Below, piece after piece: positions 20,701 through 34,734 of a stretch of DNA of 64,000 nucleotides. The notes beneath the pieces are model-generated. The model saw nothing but the letters and a program-made list of their open reading frames with translations. It was not told the DNA's origin and searched no databases. Positions within the stretch are counted from its first letter, which is position 1. Each line of letters begins with the position of its first letter. The translations under genes were made by a program, and so were the position numbers. Source of the stretch: Kappaphycus alvarezii (taxonomy: Eukaryota > Rhodophyta > Florideophyceae > Gigartinales > Solieriaceae); contig NADL03000135.1 in the NCBI GenBank assembly GCA_002205965.3, positions 1-64,000 of the forward strand, in the 5' to 3' direction.

Positions 20701-23700
20701 TTACATGGCAATATAAAGACTCATGAAAATATCATTAAGTCCGAGCAGTCCAAAGTAATGAGGACAGAATCGATATTGCCAGTCTATTTTAGTTTAAATC
20801 AGGCCCTCCACATTATAAATTATTCCCGCCACAATGTTAGTCGGTTTGAAATTTGAACGCTCATAATGAAGTTGAGAGTGATCGTGAAGTTTGCTTTCAC
20901 TATTCAACTATCTCCAATTTTATCTTTTATGTTTACTGGAACTCATGAAGGACCAACCAAATGATAACTCTTTAGATAGAAGTTTTACAGCAAGTCAATT
21001 TTTAAACAAAGCAAAAGAAGCTTATAAATATTGGAGTTTCTTCACGTGGCTTTTGGGATCGAGTACGCATGAGATTCTTTCCAGACATAAAAAATGATTC
21101 ATCGCCACTGAAATCAAGGCTCTCTCTACGGTCATTTAAATTATTTCTTCTGCCAGAGAAAATCTTGGGTTTCATTGCTAGTACCAATGAGGGTACATGC
21201 CTGGCAGATTTATGGGATCAAAACATATTACTGTGGGCATGAAAGATATCCTTGATTCATTCTGAAACATCCACCAGTGATTTGCACCCATATTTAATAG
21301 ATGAAGAATATTTTTGAGGAGCTGCATTAAATAGTGTGATTAACAATCTTGCATTACAATAATGATGAATTCAGGGGGCTTTCTTTAGTTTTGTTGGCTC
21401 CTACTGGTATTGAATAACTATGTTTTATACATAACTCAAAATTTTTTCACATGAAAACGAGATTATCCGCGAATATTTCCTCCATTTCTTCTGTTAAAAA
21501 TGATACTTCTGGAATTATATTCTAGTCTTAGGAATTCCCTCATTACTTACTCAGAGTAATCTGGATTAATTCATAAAAATTTATTTAAAATCACACAGGT
21601 GTAAATCTAAAATACGTAAACGAAAACTCTAAAAGATATTATTTTGAAGAAATACACATTAAATAAAGAACTAATACATGGAAAAACTAGTCGACGCCCT
21701 CCGTCCTTAGGTAGGAAGAGAAAATATTACTTTGAAGACCTAGACTAATGTAAAAGCGGATATTCCTAGAAACGAAGAGCTGAGTATCAAGATTTAACTA
21801 AGATGGGATAAATATGTATTAATATATCACATTGTTTCTGGTCATTTCGATTCTTCATCAATTGATATTGCTGAGAAGAATGTTCAGATTAAAGGTTAAT
21901 GTGTGACGGTCTATGGAATTTACACTAGATCAAAAATATCTTGCTCTGAACCAAAGGTAGAGAACAGAATATATAACATAAGATCGTATCTTGGAAGTCT
22001 ATGAAGTGTAAACTGTCGTTGAAGGTATCTATACAGCACTCAACTATGTCCTACAACGATTTTCCCATGAGCATTTACCTTTTATCTTCCTTCAGCAGAA
22101 TTAAAAGTACATATATATATTTCTCATGCCTTGCCAGGAACAAAAAAAGCCCTGGGAAGTCTAATCTAAACTGATATATAAGAATACAGAAATGCAATGT
22201 AAGTATGGATAATGTGTAGGAGCAGCCGTGTAAATTATAGCAAAAAGCTAATAGTATGGATACGTTCAGTACGGAGATCAATAATGGATCATTTGCACAT
22301 TCATTTCAAGAAGAGAATAAAGTTTAAAAAGCTATAATATTCAATATTATGGCCATTGAAATTGGGAAGAATCTATTTTATACGACATGAAACAGTTGCT
22401 GCCACAATAGACATGATACGCGACACGAGTCAGCCCATAAGCAGTTTAAAAGGTTTTTCTGAGCCTAATTGTTTTTTTGTTGTATTTCCTTCTATGATTA
22501 CGCGATTACTGGTGTTTCTCGGACCATTATCCTCAAAAGATGAAGAAATTTATGTAAGCTACTCTCAAGTAAAAAAACCTATTTCTATCACTCTTTTGCT
22601 AATATATACCTTAAAAATTACTGAAGCTTGATTAAACAGGCTTTTTTATACATTTATTGCTTGTTAAGGTTCAAGAACTCCTTCCCACAATAAAAACCGC
22701 GATTTTACTATCAATTTGCAACATTTTTTCCTTTTAGTACTTGCAATTGAGTTCTTGAGCCGGTTTTGGAAAGAGATGAAGTTAGTAAGCACCTTTTTGC
22801 TAAAATAATATGTTTCTAGAGTGTTTTTTTAAGCGAATAGTTACGGGACCGAAAATGTTTTCAAAATCGCTAAAATCACTGTAAATATTGTTATAAGAAT
22901 ATTTTTGTTCTCATATGAGTAAAACATGTGTATTATATGGGGAAGGTAGTATCGCAGATAAATGTCATGAATAAGTGGCGGTTTGCCTGCGCTCGGGAGT
23001 TAAGGAAGTCAATTTATCCATTGGTGATGAACTTTGCGGGAAGTAAGCTGATAAATCAATCAAACAATTTCCACGGGTATTTCTAGATATATCATATATA
23101 TAAAGAGACTTTGCGGTAGAAATTTCTGATATGACTTATTTTCGGTCTATTTATAAATGCAGAAATCAATTATTTATTAGTTTTGTAAACATTTCGGATG
23201 AAACTTGAAATTAAAGAGAGATTATGTCTTATCAATGGAGTAAGGTGAAGAAAAGGCCAACGCTTGTATTGTTTTTAACAATAAAAATGCAACTATTCGT
23301 CAAAAAGCTGGCTTCGTATGACTTTCTAAGAAAATATTTATGGAATCTAAGATAAAAGTAATACTACAGTATATTAATAAAAGAATATAAAAAAAAACGT
23401 AAAGTAAATAATAGAAGAATGTCAAGTAAATATTTTATTGTATTTTTCAGAAATGTTTAAGTTTTGGAGCTCAGAAGCAGTCAGAAAGATCATTCTACCC
23501 GCCTCCATAAACTATAATAGAACTTTTTTGTACTACAAACCAGCCAATATTATATGCAGAACCCAATTGAAAATCAATATATACTCAAGAGATTGTATCC
23601 ATTTGGGCAAATCTCTGAATTTGAGACGCGGATAATTGACTAAACCGCTTTCTTGGGGAATTTGTTTTTCCAAAAAATGTAAACTGTAACTTTAACTTCT

Positions 23701-26700
23701 AAAAGAGAAGGTTTCAAGTAGAGAAGCTGAATAGAGAGTTTTACATGTTTTCTGCATCCAATAGATTCATCTAGGGTACTTCTAACCGGTTATTATATCT
23801 AGAATGATACCAATTTATATGAAGAGTTCACACAATAAAAAGTTTTTCACCTTGTACAAGAAAAAAAGAAAAGTCGTGTGTTGTCACTAAAGCGTGGTAA
23901 TGTAGTTGGCACTAAGCTCGATAAAAAGAGCTATCCTTAGTTTCTTTTTACTAAAAGTTCTTTCGAGAATGGCTCATTCGAGAAATTCGAAGCGACGGAA
24001 GCAGCTAATCCGAGAACAGTCCCCTTCAAAAATATAGCAACCGTATATAGAAATTCAGCTACAATTTACTCTTTAAAAATCAACCTGGGCTGGAAACAAA
24101 TAAATTAACCTTAGCTGGTACAAAAAATTGTATTGATCCGGCTCCTGTGCATGGAAGTCACTAGCGAGGAGAAGGTGATTTCATGCGAAAAAATAGAGGG
24201 TAGATCAATCAATTGAAGAGGGGACTATATTTTTCTGGGTCTTTTATCTGTCGAAACGACGCCTAAACACTTAAAGCGAAATAAATACCGCTAAGCCATT
24301 GAATCAGCAAGATGCAACCAACAAAGTTATTAATGACGAGATTCGCTTTCATATCACCTTTGGCGATAGTTTGATTTCTTGATAGAAAAATAGTTAATAT
24401 TTGCGTGGTTTTTGACTCATCGCTAGAGTAGAATTAGCAACCCCCAGCTCTACATAGAAAATATCCCAAAGATTTGACGAAAAATGGCAAAATTCGAAAC
24501 CTAGGAAGCCTTGAACGTGGATCGCTTTGATCTTTTCCATTAGGTGGATCCAGATAGTATTAATTATTTGCAAAAACAAGAAAGAAGAGAAGTTGTAAAA
24601 AGAAAATCAAGAAGCTGGTTTTGTCGAAACTGAAATGAGTGCGTGAAATTCAGACTATTTTTTGTTTTTAATTTTTGAATAATCGCCATCTTAGAGGGGT
24701 ACAATGTTAGTAACACGTTTTCTACTGCTATTTAAACGACGAAGCTACGACAAGGAGAGATGTTTCAGAGTAGATATACTGTCTTCAAATGTTTGTTAAA
24801 GAAAACGTTTGCAATACCTTATTTCTTCTGGAGAACTGTAACGAAAATGGAATTGTAGAAAATATTAAGATTCTGAGGCTTGTGAAAGCCTTATTTCGAT
24901 TAACATACACTTTGTGTAAAAAGCCGTGGGCATGCTGAAATCATGAGGGATTTCAAGGTTAGGTATCAAAAAATTTTCAACTTGAGCTGAATTTGCTTTC
25001 AATCTGTGATAATGTTGTAAAAAGTTTCAAGGTTTACATTTCAATAGTATGGAAACAATGAGAGAGAAGTGTTGCGAGTGCACAAAAACTTCTATTAAAA
25101 GGGTGGATTTGTAACGATACTTTGTCTTCTAAAGTAACTTATTAAATTAGGTCTTATAATATGCTTTTCAGCTTAAACGGATAGAGGGAGGCACTTCTTG
25201 AGCGAATAAATAATGTCGTATCAGCTTCATATCGCATAACTATAGGTCAACTTCCAGGATCTGTTAGATTAGAACAAATGAGCGCAGAAATTTGCAGAAG
25301 AGAAGAATTTGGTATCACAGTAAAAGGGTGAAAATCCAATGTTCACAAAATGAACGGGATTTCTTGTTTTTCTCCTCACAGAGTAACCAGTTGAGAACCA
25401 TTTCAGCCTTAAATATAGTACGGTAAGGTATCATTATTGACTTGGAGGATAATTTCTCAGGCAGATACGGTCTATACAGTCTTTCTATTCTATTCTAGAG
25501 ACAAGATACCCAAGAGAATACCATAGAAAAATTGTTCAAGAAAATATAGCCAGATAATTATCGATAATTGGTGCAGTCACAGAATTTTGATAAAAATACC
25601 CTGATGAGGCTTTAAGAGTAATCGGAAATTAAAAAGTGTACAACAATAGAGAGTAAATTCCATCCATGGATGGATTTTCATCTCTATGGAGGCACTTGTA
25701 CAGTTTTGTATTACACAGGTCGAACCTTACTGTTTCATGTGATATTTTACAGGACTTACAGCTTTACACGAATTTATTGCATCTACTATAGGCTTAAACC
25801 ACCACTAACCTCATGATCAGGGCTAGAAAAATGTGCTATTATCATGACTTTCCTTACAATTATTGAAAAAACGTTTGAAACCATCGGTACACATAGAATA
25901 GTTAGCGGAAACTTGTACATGGAGACATTTCACCACTGATTTACCAATCAAAAGTGACCTGGATATTGCACGCCACATGGACCAAATTCCGTCTTACATT
26001 TTCTCAGAGTTTGTCACTCGCGCTGACTAAAAGTTCAAAAGGCGTCATTTGCGTTAATACCAGAGTTGTTTTTAAAAAAATTATATACGCTATCTTTCGA
26101 ATATATTTACCTTAGAAAATTACTGCAGCTATCCGTAGTTATAACTATACATTCAACCGTGGCTTGGGGCGGCCTTACTTACAGAACCAGCCTCAAACCA
26201 AGTTCCAGGCAACGTTCAACCCAGGTATACTCGAGTGCGCTTAACACCACTCACTCAAGCTTTGGGGAAAAGTTTTCCCAAGCGGCCTCCAAGAAATTTT
26301 TATTGGTTGAAATAAACAAAAAAGCTTGTAAATCTAGCAAAAAAGTCTTACATTACACGACAGATGTTCTCCAAATTCTTAATACTGTTGATTAAAATAG
26401 TTTCAACATTGATCAGTTTCTGCTTTAAACCATCTTTTACTCGTATTATGTGATCCTAAGCATTGATTTATCGTTTTCTGATTTCCAGCTGATTTAAAAT
26501 TAGTATCCACATGATCGCATCTACACGAATCATAAATATTTTTTTATATTTATTAGTAAATTTTCCTTTCTTGTAATTAATATAATTTTACTATGCCCTA
26601 TATTTCTTGAAAAAATGTCGTAAAAGTTTATTTATTTTCTATTTAACGACTAAATTGAATATCCAATAAAATATGTTTATCATAAGTATTTTTAACTACC

Positions 26701-29451
26701 AGTAAAGGTTTAAGTATATTCCTTAATTACTATAAATATTTGCAAGTACTGCATCTCTCGAGATTCATGTGACCAAAACTTCTCAGAGGCTGTAATATAA
26801 GCATTTTTTGCGGACATAGCTCTATCTTGAAAGATATAATATGAGTGTTAATTGAAAGAAATTAATAAATTAAGAATACATCAACCCCAGAAATAGTATA
26901 GATCTAAAGCAAAAACGATCCAGAGAGGTGAACGTAGCAATCCAATACCACTATAGCCAAGATGAGAAGGCATTTATGTTACATTGTTATATATATATCG
27001 CAGAAATGGGCCAAATTACTATATTTTTAAGCTTTGCATAATCATAGCTGAAGTTGAATAAGGAGACTCCATTTGCATTTAAGAGAAGTAAGAGTTGTGA
27101 CTAGGACACGATAAACAGAATGATTTTTATCTCTCTGCCTGTTTTTGTTGACGACTTATTTAAATCACAGCGCCGCGCACCAAAGAATTAGACCGATATG
27201 TATTTAACAGACGTTGTTTCAAAATCAAAATTCATATCCTAAAACTGCACTAATTTGTCAGAGAAGTTCGAAGGCCAGTAATTATAAAACGATTCTCGTA
27301 AAATATGATCGATTCTGGTTATTTTCAGTTCCTATGACCACACTAGATGGATTGAAAAAATAGAACGAATGGAGAAAATGTAATAAGTAAAGCTACTAAA
27401 CCGGAAGATCGATGAAATTATGGAAATCAGCGTCTATTTCAGATCCAAACTCATGTTAAATAGGTTTCCATGTCAAACATATTGCGCAGCATGAATTTTA
27501 CTAAGTCTGTCGTTTAGTACATGGAAGTCAACGTGCAAAACGAATTTCACTTAGTCCATGACTCCCCATGACACTTCTGACCAGCAATAAGACCTTTCAG
27601 TACATCAATCAAACATTTATTCTTTCCTTCCACCAAATTTAGGACTTCTGGAAATGTTTTGAAGTGACTTCGCGAATTTAAAAAGTGTCTGTCATTTTTT
27701 CGTCTTGGTTTTTAGGAGTTAATGGTCTAGCCTAAGTCTCACCATGCAATATTAACGTCATTTTTAAAGAACAGAGATTAATCTGAAGTTGTATGTCTCA
27801 ACGGATCAGAAACGAACGACAGACACCTTATGTGAAAACTGCTTACATGATTTAGCACTTGGCATTGAGTCGGCCCTGTAAGGAAGGTCATGTACTGCAT
27901 TGTTTCCCATCAGCGACGACTTATCCCGCATAACGCATTAGCGGCGTGGATATAACCGACCACATCTTCCATGCATTAAAATAACCCAAACCCCCCCTTT
28001 TCAATGACCGTCGATATTTATGGCTAGATAAATCATCTTAGAGAAATAATTTGTTTTTTCATGCGTATCACATTGAACAAAGATCTTAGGAAGGTTCATC
28101 TTCAAAAGAGAGGACAGAACCAATTAAAGTCGAATTCCGAAAAACTGCATAGAAAATTAAATAAATATAATTATGTGATGCGGGAACAGGGTGTGCGCCT
28201 TCCAGTATATTTAATAAAAATAAAAAAGAGCTTCACGGTAAACTACAAAGCTAATGACAATCGATCCTGTACTCCAATTTATTCAGCGAAGACTTGGTAG
28301 CCCGAAGACGCCACAGATATAAAAATGATTTGTATTTACAGCAGTTGTTAAACTCTACCAAAACATTTACTGATCATAAATTGTTACTGTAAGAAAATTG
28401 GAAATTTTGCTCCTCTCCGGCTGAATAAAACCATAATAAATACAGCTATATACTGCAAAAACCAAATATTAGGTCTCTGAAATGCTACTAATCTTTTTAG
28501 AAGTCACCTTACGGTTGAAATATATATATGTGGCTGGGCGAAGTATTTACCATCAATCCAATCGGAGCAACCTTGGTCGTTTATCGCCGCATAGTCACTC
28601 GGATATCCAGAAAAAAAAATAGAAACTTTAAGAACGTTAAAAAATATTGAAAAGGCCAACAAGTCCCTGAACTACGAAAGTAGAACAGGGAGGCAGTCAA
28701 GAATCAAGAAAAACAACATTAAGTGCCAATATTGAGATCCAGGCTGAACAGAAACGAGCTTAACTACCCTCAAAAGTCACGTTAGAGAGGACTTAGGAAT
28801 CCGGCAAAAATTCTGTGGAAACAGTGAGCTTATTTTTGTTCAGAAGAATATGAAATGGCGCTTATTTCATTCCTAAACAATTACTTAGAATAGGCTACCT
28901 TATATGATACGTAATGCACAATTAATTTATTACGTGTGATATTCTCGGATGAAGACAGTTATTTGTTGATCGCTACGGTTGTTTTGCGTCGTAATGCAAT
29001 GTGGCTAACACTGGAGAGCTTTTATTTTCGAAGTGTTAGGGGAAAAAGCCGCAGGGTAATATTTCAGAGATCTTTTCCTTACATTTGGAAAGTTATTTAA
29101 ATTACTTTATAATAGGAGAAAAATTTCTAGAATTAATGTCAAGCTAATGGAGGATAGTTCAAAATTTTTTTTCTTTTATCACTCTAAAAGAATTCCGGAT
29201 TCTCAAAGATACTTTCTTTCAAGTGTATAGTAATACTCTAGAAGCTTTTTTACAAACGGAAATAATGATATGCTAATTTGGGCCCCTTGTGCCGCATCTG
29301 TAATATATCGCGCTTCCAAAAAAACGCAGGTTTTAGCCTTCATATTCAAACTTCATTCTCTTTTGGTTGTTTTACAGTAGGCTATTCAAGACTTTGGATG
29401 TTGCAACTGCATATTTCTGTAGTGACGTAAAGATCTCCCTACAGCCAGACA
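17707..29451. other. Long AT-rich gene-poor region
   Basis: Nearly 12 kb with no ORF that has a recognisable family, and only chance-length ORFs (up to about 110 codons, most without ATG). Dinucleotide AT runs occur at about 22108, 23096, 26990 and 28520. One LINE tail copy is at 27935-28002. It may be old, mutated repeats or spacer; I see no structure that decides. Confidence 0.6.
27935..28002 (+). repeat. LINE 3' tail fragment
   Basis: GCGGCGTGGATATAACCGAC, ACATCTTCCATGCATTAAAA and TAACCCAAACC followed by a C/T run share order and spacing with 42600-42668 and with the minus-strand copies at 8375, 8740 and 15585. Confidence 0.55.
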
Positions 29452-29456
29452 GAAAT
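29452..29456. repeat. Left TSD of gypsy-1 (GAAAT)
   Basis: GAAAT immediately precedes the left LTR and recurs at 38261-38265 immediately after the right LTR, a perfect 5-bp duplication as made by Ty3/gypsy integrases. Confidence 0.9.
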
Positions 29457-29973
29457 TGTGGGGTGTTAAGCGCACACGAGCAGATCAAGGTAGAACTGTG
29501 GTTGAAACTTTGGTTGAGGCTGGCTAGGTAAAGCCGGCCGCTCCAAACTAGAGTTTAAATAGAACTGAAGATAGCTACAAACTAAAGGAAAATGCAGTCT
29601 AACAGTAGCGAATTCAAAGGTATTCCCGTAAAACAGCCCTGACGGTATCGTAAGTAGCGCTTTCAGAATTGTATCGGCAAGAGTGACATACTCTGACAAG
29701 ATGTAAGAAGTACATTGGTCCAGATGGAATGGGATAGCAAGGCGACTTTTGATTGGTAAAGCAATGATGTAATATCCCAGTGTGCAACTCGCCCGTAACT
29801 ATTCCAAGTGTACCAATGGGGTCAAACGCTGTGTTCAGAACTGTAAGGAAAGTGTAATGACAGCAAAGTGCCTAGTAGCCCTGGCTGCAAGGTTACCAGT
29901 GGTTTGAATCTACAGTACAGTATATGCAGTGAATTCGTGTAAAGCTGTAAGGTCTGTGAAGTGAAATACAACA
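29457..29973 (-). repeat. gypsy-1 3' LTR
   Basis: 517 bp. On the minus strand it starts TGTTGTATTTCACTTCACAG and ends CTTAACACCCCACA, with TG...CA ends. It is near-identical to 37744-38260. A TATTTAAA on the minus strand near 29555 is a possible TATA element. Confidence 0.93.
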
Positions 29974-29990
29974 TCACTCCCCCTTACAGA
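29974..29990 (-). other. gypsy-1 polypurine tract
   Basis: The minus strand reads AAGGGGGAGTGA directly before the 3' LTR, the expected plus-strand primer position. Confidence 0.7.
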
Positions 29991-29999
29991 GAAGAATCG

Positions 30000-31411
30000 C
30001 CCCGATTCTTGAGGTTCTGCTTGTACTTATTCAAAAGTTCTTGTGAATTCTTGAGGTATGATTCGGGAAGCCACGAGTTCTCATGATCTCCGTACCCTTT
30101 CCATTTGACAAGGAATTTATTTTTTCCACGTTCTTTATATGAGCGAGTATAGACTCAACTTCGTATTCCTCATGTCCATCTTGAAATTGGAGTGGTGGCG
30201 GTGGTGGAATTTGTCGGTTGAATTCATCTTCAAAGAACGGTTTCAAGAGGCTAGCGTGGAACGCATTATGTATTCCTCTGTCGATCATCGGTTGAGATAA
30301 CTGCAGACGGTAAGTTACACCGTTAATGTCCTCTGTTATTTCAAAGGGACCACAATACTTTGGGTTCAGTTTGCGTGATCCAGCCGCATCTTCAAGTGAT
30401 AAGTTCTTTGTTGATAGCCAAACCTTATCACCAATCTTGAACGTAGACGGCCTTCTTTTCTTGTTTACATATTTTGCGGTGGACTCATTGGATTTTCGGA
30501 TCTGATTCTGGGCTTTCCTTAATGCTTCTTGCATATGTTTTAAAACCTGCTGCCGCTGGATTGTCTGACGCTAAAACATCTAAGGGTACTGTTCGTGGTT
30601 GAATTCCGTAATTGAGGAAAAATGGTGAGAAAGTTGTGGTGACATTCACAGAGGAGTTGTAAGCAACTTCAAAGTCTACCAGGAAATTATCCCAATCTGA
30701 TTTGTCGAAGCTAACGAAAGCACGGATCATTTCCTCTATTTTCCTGTTCATTATCTCCGATTGTCCATCAGTTTGTGGGTGGTATGCAGAGGAGGGGGAT
30801 ATCTTTGTTCCTAGTAGAGCAAAAAGTTTTGTCCAAAACTTGCTCATGAAGATGGGATCTCGGTCACATATGATATTCTCTGGTAATCCATGATTTCGGT
30901 ATACGTGATTCTTGAACAGCAGTGCTGTTTCAGGAGCATCTGTGTTTGGTTTCGTTGGTATTATTCTGATCATCTTAGAAAGTCTGTCAACGACTGTTAA
31001 CACGCCGTTGTTTCCATTTCTCGACTTTGGGAGAGGTGTGATGAAATCCATGGTTATGTGGGTCCATTTGGTTTTCGGTGGTTCTAGTGGTTGTAAAAGA
31101 CCTGCGGGTTTCTGATTGGTTGCTTTGGTTCTCTGGCATTGGCAGGAACGTATGTATCGGATTACATCCGATCTTAAATTTTTCCAATAAAACTTTGGTG
31201 ATATTCTGTTGATAGTTTTGCTTATTCCTAGGTGTCCCGTGTTGGGAGTGCAATGATAGTCATGCAGGAGCTTGACTCTGAAATTTCCTTCTGGTACACA
31301 GATCTTCTTGTTTTTAAGTAGAAGCATCCCTCGACGCTCAAAGGGAGCTTTAGGATCTTGGTAATGGGTTCTGAGGTTCTCATCCCTACCATAATCTTCT
31401 ACCAACCCCAC
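30000..31411 (-). pseudogene. gypsy-1 integrase and C-terminal chromodomain
   Basis: 31411-30485 encodes the HHCC zinc domain (HDYHCTPNTGHLG ... SCQCQRTK) and the DDE core: THITMDFITPLP (first Asp), ICDRDPIFMSKFW (second) and PQTDGQSEIMNR (Glu). A frame change near 30530 leads to the C-terminal segment 30534-30031, with FKIGDKVWLSTKNL and KLNPKYCGPFEI (GPY/F-like) and then the chromodomain start EEYEVESILAH. A shift in an A-run near 30125 throws the rest (KFLVKWKGYG, ENSWLPES) into another frame. Chromodomains target integration to chromatin marks in this family. The chromodomain frame is broken here, so the copy is probably defective unless the A-run is an assembly error. Confidence 0.9.
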
Positions 31412-32731
31412 TAACTCAGTGTTTGTGAATGATATGGTCGAAATGTTATTGGATTCTGAGGATGTCTTGGTAATAACTTCTTGAAGTAATGAATTGTTTC
31501 GTGATCAGGTGACGGCACATCTTGTGGTTGCCTCGATAGTGCGTCCGCCACTACATTTGATTTTCCTGAGATGGGTATTATCTTGAAGTCGAAATTAACT
31601 AATCTTTCCAGCCATCTCACTTGTCTCGGGGACAAGTTTTCTTGGGTTTCTAGGTATCTTAGGGGATAGTGGTCCGAGTGAATGGTGAATGAATTACCAT
31701 AAAGGTATGATCTCCACCACTTGAGGGAATCTACAATGGCCAAAAGTTCCCTTTCATGGGCCGCATAGTTTTGTTCCGCATCATTAAGAGTCCTGGATGC
31801 AAACGCGACCGGCCTTTTAGAACCTAATTCTTCCTGTTCCAGCACTGCACCAATTGCATACTGTGATGCATCTGTGGTTACGTAGATAGGCAGTGTGGCG
31901 TCGAAATTTCTGAGAACCGGTGCGCTACAAAGTGTTTGCTTGAGTACTTTGAAGGCATCATCTTGAGTGTGGCTCCATTGGAAATTCACGTTTTTCGTCA
32001 ATTCTGTGAGAGTTTTGCAAGAATTGAACAGCCTTTTATGAATCTCCGGTAATAATTGACAAAACCAAGAAAAGACTGTACTTGTTGCTTATTCTTTGGT
32101 ATCGGCCATTCCATGACTGCACTTATCTTGTTTGGATCAACAGAAATACCACTTTGAGAAATGATGTGTCCTAGGTACTCGACTTCTGTAACTCCGAAGA
32201 CACATTTAGATAATTTGCCAAACAATTTTTCTTTTCTGAGGATTTCGAGTACAGTTCGAATATGATCCAAGTGATCCTTCCATGTCTTACTGTAGATGAG
32301 ATATCATCCAGATAGACGATCACAAATAAGTCGAGCTGATCCTTGAAAATGTCATTCATTAGGTTCATGAAAGTTGCTGGCGCATTAGTGAGTCCAAACG
32401 GCAGAACAAGAAATTCAAAGTGCCCGTATCGTGTTCTGAAGGCGGTAAATGGAATCGAATCTTCGTGTAGTCTAATCTGGTGATACCCAGATCTAAGATC
32501 AATTTTGCTGAAGAACTTTGCTCCTTTAAGCTGGTCGAAAATGTCGTCAATTCGTGGTAAGGGATAGCTGTTTTTTACAGTAAGCCGGTTTAAGGCTCTG
32601 TAATCGACACACATCCGTATAACATCATCCTTCTTGCTCACGAATAGAATAGGAGCTCCCCAGGGGCTCTTACTAGGTCTTATAAACTCAGCTTCTAGTA
32701 GTTCGTCCAACTGTTTTCGGAGTTCTGACAT
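31411..32731 (-). pseudogene. gypsy-1 reverse transcriptase and RNase H
   Basis: 32731-32171 holds the RT fingers and palm: [72 protein letters not shown] and the catalytic VYLDD. Immediately after VYLDDIS the frame shifts. 32270-31998 continues with [14 protein letters not shown] and SFLGFVNYYRRFI, then shifts again. 32001-31411 is RNase H (YVTTDASQYAIGAVLEQ, SRTLNDAEQNYAAHERELLA, IHSDHYPL) ending in SNVVADALSRQ. All catalytic residues are visible, but at least two frameshifts separate the domains. Confidence 0.92.
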
Positions 32732-32851
32732 TTCTTTGTCAGAAAGTCTATAGAGACCTTTCTTTGTGGTTCTGCTCCTTCCTTTAATTCTATTTCAAAG
32801 TCTTGTTTCCTTCTCGGTGGCAAACCTCTTGGGAGTTTCTCTGGAAACACG

Positions 32852-33496
32852 TCAGCAAATGTTTCCAAAACCTTCTGTATGTCTCGAGGGTATACTGGTG
32901 CTCTTGTTCACTAGAATGTAACGGTCTAAGTAAAACTGCAAATAACTCTTTTTCTCATCGAAATCACTAACTATGGTATTGAAAGATACAAAAGGACTCA
33001 CTACGGCATCATCAGCAATAAATATGAATGAATTTCCCTTATGTTCGATTTTCACCTCATTATTAAAACAATTGATTTTTGCCCCATGCGAGGCGCACCA
33101 TTCTTTCCCAAGAATTGCATCATAACGCTTCAATGGACTTACTGCAAAGTACAGAGGTTCAGTATAGGCAGTTATATGTACAATGACAGCATTTACCAAT
33201 TCTTGAAGTATCTGGTCCGCACCGTTGGCCATTTCAGCAAGCTCTCTGGAATCTCGGGTCTTTATTTGATGTTTCTTGCAAAACGATTCACTCAAGAAGT
33301 TGATCTCACCACCAGGGTCTATGAGGATTTTTGCTGGTCCACCAGCAATTGTACCCTTGACAATGAGAAGGCCCTTGTGATTTCTCTCGAATGCAGGGGA
33401 GAATGTTTCAATGAACGTTGCATTCGATCTGATGGTGGACACAATGGACCTTTTTGTTTGATTCAATGATAACTCCCGAGTTTCTTTGTCTAACAC
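32852..33496 (-). pseudogene. gypsy-1 aspartic protease region
   Basis: The 214-codon frame has LLIVKGTIAGGPAKILIDPG, the protease active-site position, but with D-P-G in place of the usual D-S/T-G. YDAILGKEWCASHGAKI follows, the flap/ILG region normally found about 80 residues later. It lies between gag and RT as expected. The Pro at the active site may be inactivating. It starts without a clear ATG and was presumably part of a gag-pol frame. Confidence 0.75.
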
Positions 33497-33541
33497 AAGG
33501 TTTCTAATGGTTCTTCAATGACTGGAACTGACTGGGGACCT

Positions 33542-34485
33542 TCAATCAGTTCCTCCGGGCTTTTGGGCAGTTCTTGGCCATGTGTCCTTTCTGTCTGCAC
33601 CTGAGACAGAGACCTTCGCGCATACATCTTTCACGTTCTTCTTTGTCAAGCTTCTGTAAATTGGGAGTGTTTCTTTTAGCCCCGGTATCACTTCTACGTT
33701 CCCAATTTCCATTGGTACAGGACTGCTGGTTCCAGCAAAAGAGCTTCCATTTCCATTCCTTCCTCCAGAAGACTTTGGTAGGTTACCGGGTCCAGAACGC
33801 CGATAGGCCGACTCTACTCGCTCAGCATCCTTCATTAGATCGGAGAGGTTGACGTATTCTTTGGTGCACAACGCCTTCCAGATATAGGGCTTCAAACCGC
33901 GAGAGTAACGATCTATCTGGTCTTTAACTCCAATATCGGGGATGTCGAGTATAATTTTGTTGAAGTCTTCGTTGAAGGTAGGAACATCTTTGACTTGTTT
34001 CCAGCGGGCGAGTTTGTCTCGAGCGATCTTCTCTTTGTTCAGCGTTTCAAAACGCTGGATCAAAGCAACCTTCAGGGACTGCCAGGAATTTATTCCTTTC
34101 CCTTCTTCTGTCTTGAAGTGGACCATCCACCATTCATGGGCATTTCCAGCCAAGTAGCTGAGTGCTATGTGTAGGGGTCCATTGCCATCATTTCCCCGAG
34201 GTAGTTGTCCATTTGAACGCACCAGCTAGCAATTGATCCTTTCCCAGTGAATGTAGTTGGCTTGTTTTTCTTTGGGCCAGCCTGACTGTCCACTAGGGCA
34301 TTATTTGACGAGCTGGCCTGGTTTCGGGCGTTTACGAGTTCAGATTCTAAGGAGGATACCTTTTGCGCTGCAATAGAAAGCTCTGATCTGTGTGCCGCAA
34401 TTTGGTTATTGGCGTGCTCAAGATTCTGCTGCAACTGAAGCACCATTTGCGTAAGGGACTCTAGGGTGACTTGCGGCTGATCCAT
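33542..34485 (-). pseudogene. gypsy-1 Gag
   Basis: The ATG at 34485 begins MDQPQVTLESLTQMVLQLQQ, a predicted coiled coil (heptad Leu/Gln to about residue 80). A frame change near 34200 leads into a Retrotrans_gag-type capsid segment (ALSYLAGNAHEWWMVHF ... SWQSLKVALIQRF ... YSRGLKPYIWKAL). A CCHC knuckle CLRCRQKGHMAKNC is encoded at about 33610-33570 after another shift. The role is particle assembly and RNA packaging. The shifts prevent a full-length product. Confidence 0.88.
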
Positions 34486-34734
34486 AGCGATTAGGTTCAC
34501 AAAGCAGTAACAGTGGTCCTGGTATCTGAGAAGTTTCCGATTACACGTGCACACGTGGTATACGTGTACACGATTTCTGTAACACTGAAGTAACAGAGAG
34601 TCTCCTAGATGGTTCTTGGGCTAACTACCCACGAGGCGAAGCCTCCAGCAAAATGCCAAGAGAAAAGAAGAAACTTTACTTCATTGAGTATCTATCGTGT
34701 ACACTGCAGGACTGACTATACGGCTAAGAACTAA

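Noticed and set aside
17707-29451. ORFs of 60-109 codons in the AT-rich block
   Set aside because: Most lack ATG starts, none has a motif, and their number fits chance for this length of DNA.
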